Assembly: GCA_963575745.1 (NCBI GenBank)
Contig: CAUYUJ010005615.1
Location: 14,739 to 60,064, forward strand
DNA: 45,326 nucleotides
Direction: 5' to 3'
Source of the DNA: Prorocentrum cordatum
Lineage: Eukaryota; Sar; Dinophyceae; Prorocentrales; Prorocentraceae
The notes beneath the pieces were generated by a model, which was not told where the DNA came from, ran no database searches, and saw only the letters and a list, made by a program, of their open reading frames with translations. Positions within the stretch are counted from its first letter, which is position 1. Each line of letters starts with the position of its first letter. Shown one piece after another: positions 31,150 to 45,326 of the stretch. The translations under genes and the position numbers were made by a program.

Positions 31150-32397
31150 TCACGCGCCGCCTCTGCTGCTCCTGCCGACGCTCCGCACCCTCTTGGACGG
31201 GCGCTTCGCGCTCTCAGGCGTCACGCAGCGACCAGGCGAGCCAGGCGAGGGCAGCGGCGCCAGCGGCGAGGGATCGACCAGATCGACCAGGTCGAGGGCG
31301 GCGAGCCGCTGGGCCAGCTGGCGGAGCGAGGCCGCCTTCTCCCCCTCCGCCGCAGCTTGCATGCGAAGTGCACGCTGCAGTGCACGCTCACACGCATCCG
31401 GGTCGCCCATGGAGATCAGGTCAGGGCTTGCTGGACGTCTTGGCGGCGTCATACAATCCACCATTTCAGCAAGAACGTCAGCCACATCGCGAGCCGCTGC
31501 TGCTTTGGCTAGAGCACGCTCACACGCATCCGGGCCGCTCATGGAAACCAAGGAGACGGCCTCGGAGACGGCGGACTTGTCGGACCTAGCGCTTGGCGGC
31601 GGCAAATAATCGACCATGCCGTCGAGCACCTCAGCAAGCTCGATGGTCGCCGCGTTCTCCTCTGCGCTCCGTGGAGCCCAGTCACGAAATCCATCATCAC
31701 TATCATCATCGCTCATGTGCGTGTCATCCTGGCAAGCCTCGCCACACGTGCTCCAGTTGTCCCAGTCCCAGTGCTTCCAAGACGTGGACGTGGCCCACCA
31801 GCTAGCGCACTTGCCGTCCTTCTTCTCCCAGTGGCCCCACTTGTTCCAGTTGTCCCAATCCCAGTATTCCCAAGACATGGCCCACCAGGGGGCCCACCAG
31901 CTAGCGCACTTGCCGTCCTTCTCCCAGTCGCCCCACTTGGTCCAGTTGTCCCAATCCCAGTATTCCCAAGACGTGGCCCACCAGCTAGCGCACTTGCCGT
32001 CCTCGTCCTCCTCCCAGTCGCCCCACTTGGTCCAGTTGTCCCAGTCCCAGTACTCCCAAGACGTGCGCTTGCCGTCCTTCTCCCAGTCGCCCCACTTGTT
32101 CCAGTTGTCCTCGTCCCAGTACTCCCAAGACGTGCACTTGCCGTACTTCTCCCAATCGCCCCACTTGTCCCAATACTCACAGGACGCACCCCAGCTCTCG
32201 ACCGTCTCGTCCTCGTCCTTGTCCTTCTTCTCGTCCTTGCAGAAGTACTCCCAGAACGTCTGGGATTCCTCGGAGGGGCCGTCGTACTCGTCGTAGTACT
32301 CGACGTCAATGGCCATCCCCCAACCTTCATATCGGCCGTCGTTCTCAGGCTCTTCGGGCAAGGCCACAGTAGCAGGAGCAGAAGCCGCCGAAGCCAT
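31150..32397 (-). CDS. Gene D: Trp-rich repeat protein, 415 aa
   Basis: An uninterrupted frame runs from ATG (MASAASAPATVALPEEPEND) to TGA at 31150-31152. After an acidic Tyr-rich start come about six repeats of 22-32 residues built on SWEYWDWDNWxKWGDWEKDG with KCASWWA spacers. These give a block of about 185 residues exceptionally rich in Trp, Asp and Lys. The C-terminal half holds two related modules (AEVLDGMVDYLPPP...SGPDACERAL and ADVLAEMVDCMTPP...GDPDACERAL), and the end is basic. Codons vary between repeats, so selection at protein level is plausible. No known domain is recognised; Trp-repeat proteins can bind ligands or self-assemble, but that is only an idea. A TTTCCCAG site 30 nt upstream would suit spliced-leader addition. 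Confidence 0.68.
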   Translation of the reverse strand: MASAASAPATVALPEEPENDGRYEGWGMAIDVEYYDEYDGPSEESQTFWEYFCKDEKKDKDEDETVESWGASCEYWDKWGDWEKYGKCTSWEYWDEDNWNKWGDWEKDGKRTSWEYWDWDNWTKWGDWEEDEDGKCASWWATSWEYWDWDNWTKWGDWEKDGKCASWWAPWWAMSWEYWDWDNWNKWGHWEKKDGKCASWWATSTSWKHWDWDNWSTCGEACQDDTHMSDDDSDDGFRDWAPRSAEENAATIELAEVLDGMVDYLPPPSARSDKSAVSEAVSLVSMSGPDACERALAKAAAARDVADVLAEMVDCMTPPRRPASPDLISMGDPDACERALQRALRMQAAAEGEKAASLRQLAQRLAALDLVDLVDPSPLAPLPSPGSPGRCVTPESAKRPSKRVRSVGRSSRGGA

Positions 32398-32426
32398 GGC
32401 CGCGGCGTCGGCGTCGATGCGTCGAC

Positions 32427-32434
32427 GCTGGGAA
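32427..32434 (-). promoter_or_regulatory. Candidate trans- or cis-splice acceptor before gene D
   Basis: On the minus strand a pyrimidine-rich TTTCCCAG precedes CGTCGACGCATCG, 30 nt ahead of the gene D ATG. Dinoflagellate mRNAs commonly receive a spliced leader at such an AG. The site cannot be told from a cis-splice acceptor without a transcript. Confidence 0.35.
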
Positions 32435-32684
32435 AGGCTAGCAAGAACCTGCCTGAAAGCCTGAAAGCCCTAAAGAGCCTAAATGGCTACAGACCGCGAC
32501 AGGTGAGGGCGTGGGTGAGTGACGGTGAGTGAGGGGGGCAGGACTATCACCCCCTGGCCTCAGCACCTCACAGCCTGGGATCCCCACCCCACCCCTCGAC
32601 GCAGCTGGGAAGAATACAAGGTGGGCAAGAGGGACCTGGCCCTGGGGCCCTGGGGGCCTTCGAAGGCCTCGGCCAGGCTGAGCG

Positions 32685-32741
32685 CCGGGCGCGAGCCCAG
32701 GAGAGGTTATCATGAATAACCTCACCTGGGTTCGCGCCCGG
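32685..32741. repeat. 57-bp near-perfect inverted repeat
   Basis: Arms of 26 nt (32685-32710 and 32716-32741) match at 24 of 26 positions around the loop CATGA; the arm reads CCGGGCGCGAgCCCAGGaGA GGTTAT with the two mismatches in lower case. It lies between gene D and the duplicated exon. Candidates are a fold-back element or a structured RNA or terminator-like hairpin. Confidence 0.75.
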
Positions 32742-32784
32742 AGGGGGGGGCTCCGACGCGTCTATCAGCCCCGCTGGATTCGGA

Positions 32785-32996
32785 CGCCCCCAATACACTG
32801 AGTGGAAGACTTGACACCTTCGTTATGACCTGGGCTCTGAGAGCAGTCTCCTCCACACGGACACGAGCATCAATCCCGCCGATGTCCACGCAACAATCCA
32901 CGACGTGGCGCAAAGACTGGAAACAACAAGTCGGGAACTCGCCCTCGGCGCGGGAGAAGGCGTAACCGTACATCGCAACTGCGATCCTGCGGGAGA
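32785..32996 (-). pseudogene. Duplicate of gene B exon a
   Basis: These 212 nt match 44045-44256 without gaps and with 8 differences by my count. Both copies keep the frame (MYGYAFSRAEGEFPTC, then QSLRHVVDCCVDIGGIDAR and SSLPLSVLGA) and the acceptor CCCGCAG|GATCGC. Homology stops abruptly at the 3' side, where gene B continues PYDTSHLRAVVEDA but this copy changes to SESSGADRR. The copy lies 0.8 kb past the gene B stop and 0.4 kb before gene D. It could be a broken gene B copy or an exon recruited by gene D. Confidence 0.7.
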
Positions 32997-33271
32997 CCTT
33001 CTCCTCGTCCTCTCCTCCTCTCCTCCTCTCCTCTCCTCCCCTCCTCCTCCTCACTCCTCCAGCCAGTCTGCCAGGCTCCTTCCCTTGTTCCTCCTCTTCC
33101 TCCTCCTCCTCCCCCCTCCTTCCTCGTCCTCTACTCCTCTACTGCATTCCGCCTCCTCATCTCCTCATCTCTCTCATCTCTTCCCCGCGGCGCCAGGTGC
33201 TTGGATGGAGCGCGCGGCGAGGCGCGACATCGAGGCCGCCGCGGCAGGGCAGGGGGCAGGGCGGGCGGAGG

Positions 33272-33272
<1 letters not shown>

Positions 33273-33360
<88 letters not shown>
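33273..33360. repeat. (GA)n microsatellite
   Basis: About 43 GA units in a row, then GCGA steps, between the duplicated exon and the gene B stop. It reads as CT on the transcribed strand. Confidence 0.9.
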
Positions 33361-33368
<8 letters not shown>

Positions 33369-33795
33369 GAGATGGATGGATAAAGCGACGGCGACACCAA
33401 CGACTAGAGGGCGAACGAGCGAGGGGGGGAGTGGAGAGAGTAGTGAGAGTAGTAGTAAGGTAGTGAGGTATGAGGTATGAGGGGGCCTGACGATTCTGTC
33501 AACCTTGGCGCCTGCGCGCAAACTCGCTCCTGTTATAAGGAAGTCATGCGACAAGGCAGCCAGGCGCCCAAACGGCGCATAGTCATAACTACACATACGA
33601 ACAAAAACACGAAACATGCAGACATTACCAGGATGCATATGAAAAAAAAATAAAAATAAAAAAACAATGCAACAGTGACACAACTTTCAAATTGCATGGC
33701 ACCTGACATCTGATGACAATATGCAATGTAGTGTATTGATGCGTTGTATTGTGTTGCTGCGTTGCCTTGCAATTTCTCTCATCGGCCTCATGTCC

Positions 33796-44246
<10,451 letters not shown>

Positions 44247-44261
44247 CTGCGGGAGAGAAAC

Positions 44262-44345
44262 CTCCTCCTCCTCCTCCTCTCCTCCTCTCCTCCTCTCCTC
44301 CTCCTCCTCTCCTCCTCCGCTCCTCCGCTCCTCCTCCTCTCGCCG
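44262..44345. repeat. CTC run upstream of gene B exon a
   Basis: CTCCTC repeats directly precede (on the transcribed strand) exon a. The duplicated exon at 32785-32996 is likewise followed by a CTC run at 33000-33055, so the flank may be part of the duplication. Confidence 0.7.
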
Positions 44346-44560
44346 TCCTCCCGTCGTCCTTCCCTCCTGCCCTTCGCACCGCCTCCGGCGATCCTGGGGC
44401 CGTCCGCGCCGTCCGCGGCGGCCGCGCCCTCCGCGGCGTCCGCCGCCATCGCGGCGCGGGGGCGCCGCAGCGCCCGAGCGCGCAGCAGCGGCGCGAGGCC
44501 GCGCGTTCGAGAAAATCAGTCCGCGCGGCCGCACGGCACGAGTCACGGCAGTCACGGCGG
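44346..44560. other. GC-rich stretch, no exon identified
   Basis: Very GC-rich DNA with GCCGCG words, where a gene B first exon might lie. Frames are Arg/Ala-rich and not convincing. Confidence 0.4.
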
Positions 44561-44880
44561 CACAGCGACGACGGCGACGACAGCTGCGAGGGCCACGACG
44601 GCCACGACGACGACGAACGACTGCAACGACTGCGACGGCAACAGCTGGGGCCAACGACGACGACAGCGAGACAACGACGACAGACGACGAGAAGACGAGA
44701 AGACGACACGACGACGAGCAACTGACAACAGCAATGGCGACGGCGACGAGGCGACGACGACAGACGACGACGACGACGGCGACCAGCGAGGGAAGGCCAC
44801 GACGACGACGGACGATGACGACGACGACGCCGACCACGAGCCCCAGACGACCCTCCCGGACGCGAACCGACCGAAACGTG
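44560..44880. repeat. Imperfect CGA-rich block
   Basis: CGACGA words with irregular spacing, compositionally like 10200-10520. Stop-free Arg/Asp/Thr and Ser/Val frames arise on both strands. Confidence 0.65.
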
Positions 44881-44924
44881 TGAGAAAGACATGCTGCAAG
44901 TAATATGGCGCTCCCCAAAAATCC

Positions 44925-45326
44925 AGCACACCTCACAAAACAACCGCACGAAACGCGCACACGCCTGACGATACATCTACAAAAACGGTACGGCGAACAC
45001 TTCAGATCTAACAACGCACGCACGAATCAACGAGCGCCCGCTCAAGACATCAAGACCCACGACGCCAATATGTTATCATGTTACCATGTCAACCCAAATA
45101 TCGTTGGTGTGTGAACTGTGTTGAACCATTGCAATCGAATTGTTTTTCAAGCATATCATGTGTTTCACAAGCATACCTCACAAAACAAAAACACGAAACG
45201 CGCGTACGCCTGACGATTCATCTACAAAAACGGCGCGGCGAGCGCTTTAGATTTAACAGCGCACGCACGAATCAACGCGCGCCCGATCAAAACATCGAAA
45301 CCCATTAGCGTTCACGTCGCCAACAT
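44925..45326. repeat. 245-bp tandem repeat, about 1.6 copies, open at the window end
   Basis: ACCTCACAAAACAA, ACGAAACGCGC, CGCCTGACGAT, CATCTACAAAAACGG and CGCACGCACGAATCAACG occur in the same order from about 44930 and again from about 45175. The second copy runs to the window end and the array may continue. Confidence 0.75.

Noticed and set aside
31616-32532. Plus-strand ORFs of 226-271 codons opposite gene D
   Set aside because: They are antisense shadows of the Trp-rich repeats and repeat with the same period; the minus frame has the start, distinct terminal modules and stop.

Overview
The window reads as nuclear DNA of a dinoflagellate, probably a free-living GC-rich one (a Prorocentrum-like genome is my guess, not proven). 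The reasons are: split genes whose exons can be joined in frame only with GT, GC and GA donors and AG|G acceptors; introns flanked by short direct repeats; every recognisable gene on one strand (minus); a LINE of the type common in dinoflagellate DNA; and large tracts of GGA/TCC and other simple repeats. Nothing bacterial (operons, Shine-Dalgarno sites, sigma promoters) is present.

Layout. 1-6000: no convincing gene; T-rich and A/CGGC tracts, a G-rich tandem repeat of about 118 bp (1190-1990), two small possible exons, diverged ~527-bp and ~82-bp tandem units (3890-5170) and a long inverted repeat (5626-5740). 6200-9790 (+): a decayed LINE with endonuclease, reverse transcriptase, thumb and RNase H remnants, interrupted by a 260-bp T-rich block. 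9800-12960: orphan ORF, CGA-rich block, then purine/pyrimidine tracts that change strand. 20627-12964 (-): gene C, at least nine exons, about 1330 codons, product not recognised. 22201-22690 (-): one acidic/basic tail exon. 26308-23367 (-): gene A, a five-exon cytosine-C5 DNA methyltransferase-like protein that joins to an exact 505-residue reading frame. 27880-28985: about 34 copies of a 31-bp unit with a palindromic core. 29440-30380: three ~270-320-bp units. 32397-31150 (-): gene D, an uninterrupted 415-residue protein with six Trp-rich repeats. 44246-33796 (-): gene B, a protein of about 15 exons with a coiled coil, blocks I associate with a large uncharacterised dinoflagellate family, an acidic region and a C-terminal Cys/His cluster. 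Its first recognisable exon is copied almost perfectly at 32785-32996. 44262-45326: CTC and CGA tracts and 1.6 copies of a 245-bp repeat.

How it fits together: genes B, D, A and C follow one another on the minus strand, as in a unidirectional dinoflagellate gene cluster. I see no evidence for a shared pathway. The most interesting material is the intact-looking methyltransferase with an altered motif IV, the hairpin minisatellite, the Trp-repeat protein and the consistent intron-boundary duplications. Exon limits were inferred by eye from frame and AG sites; no transcript data support them.
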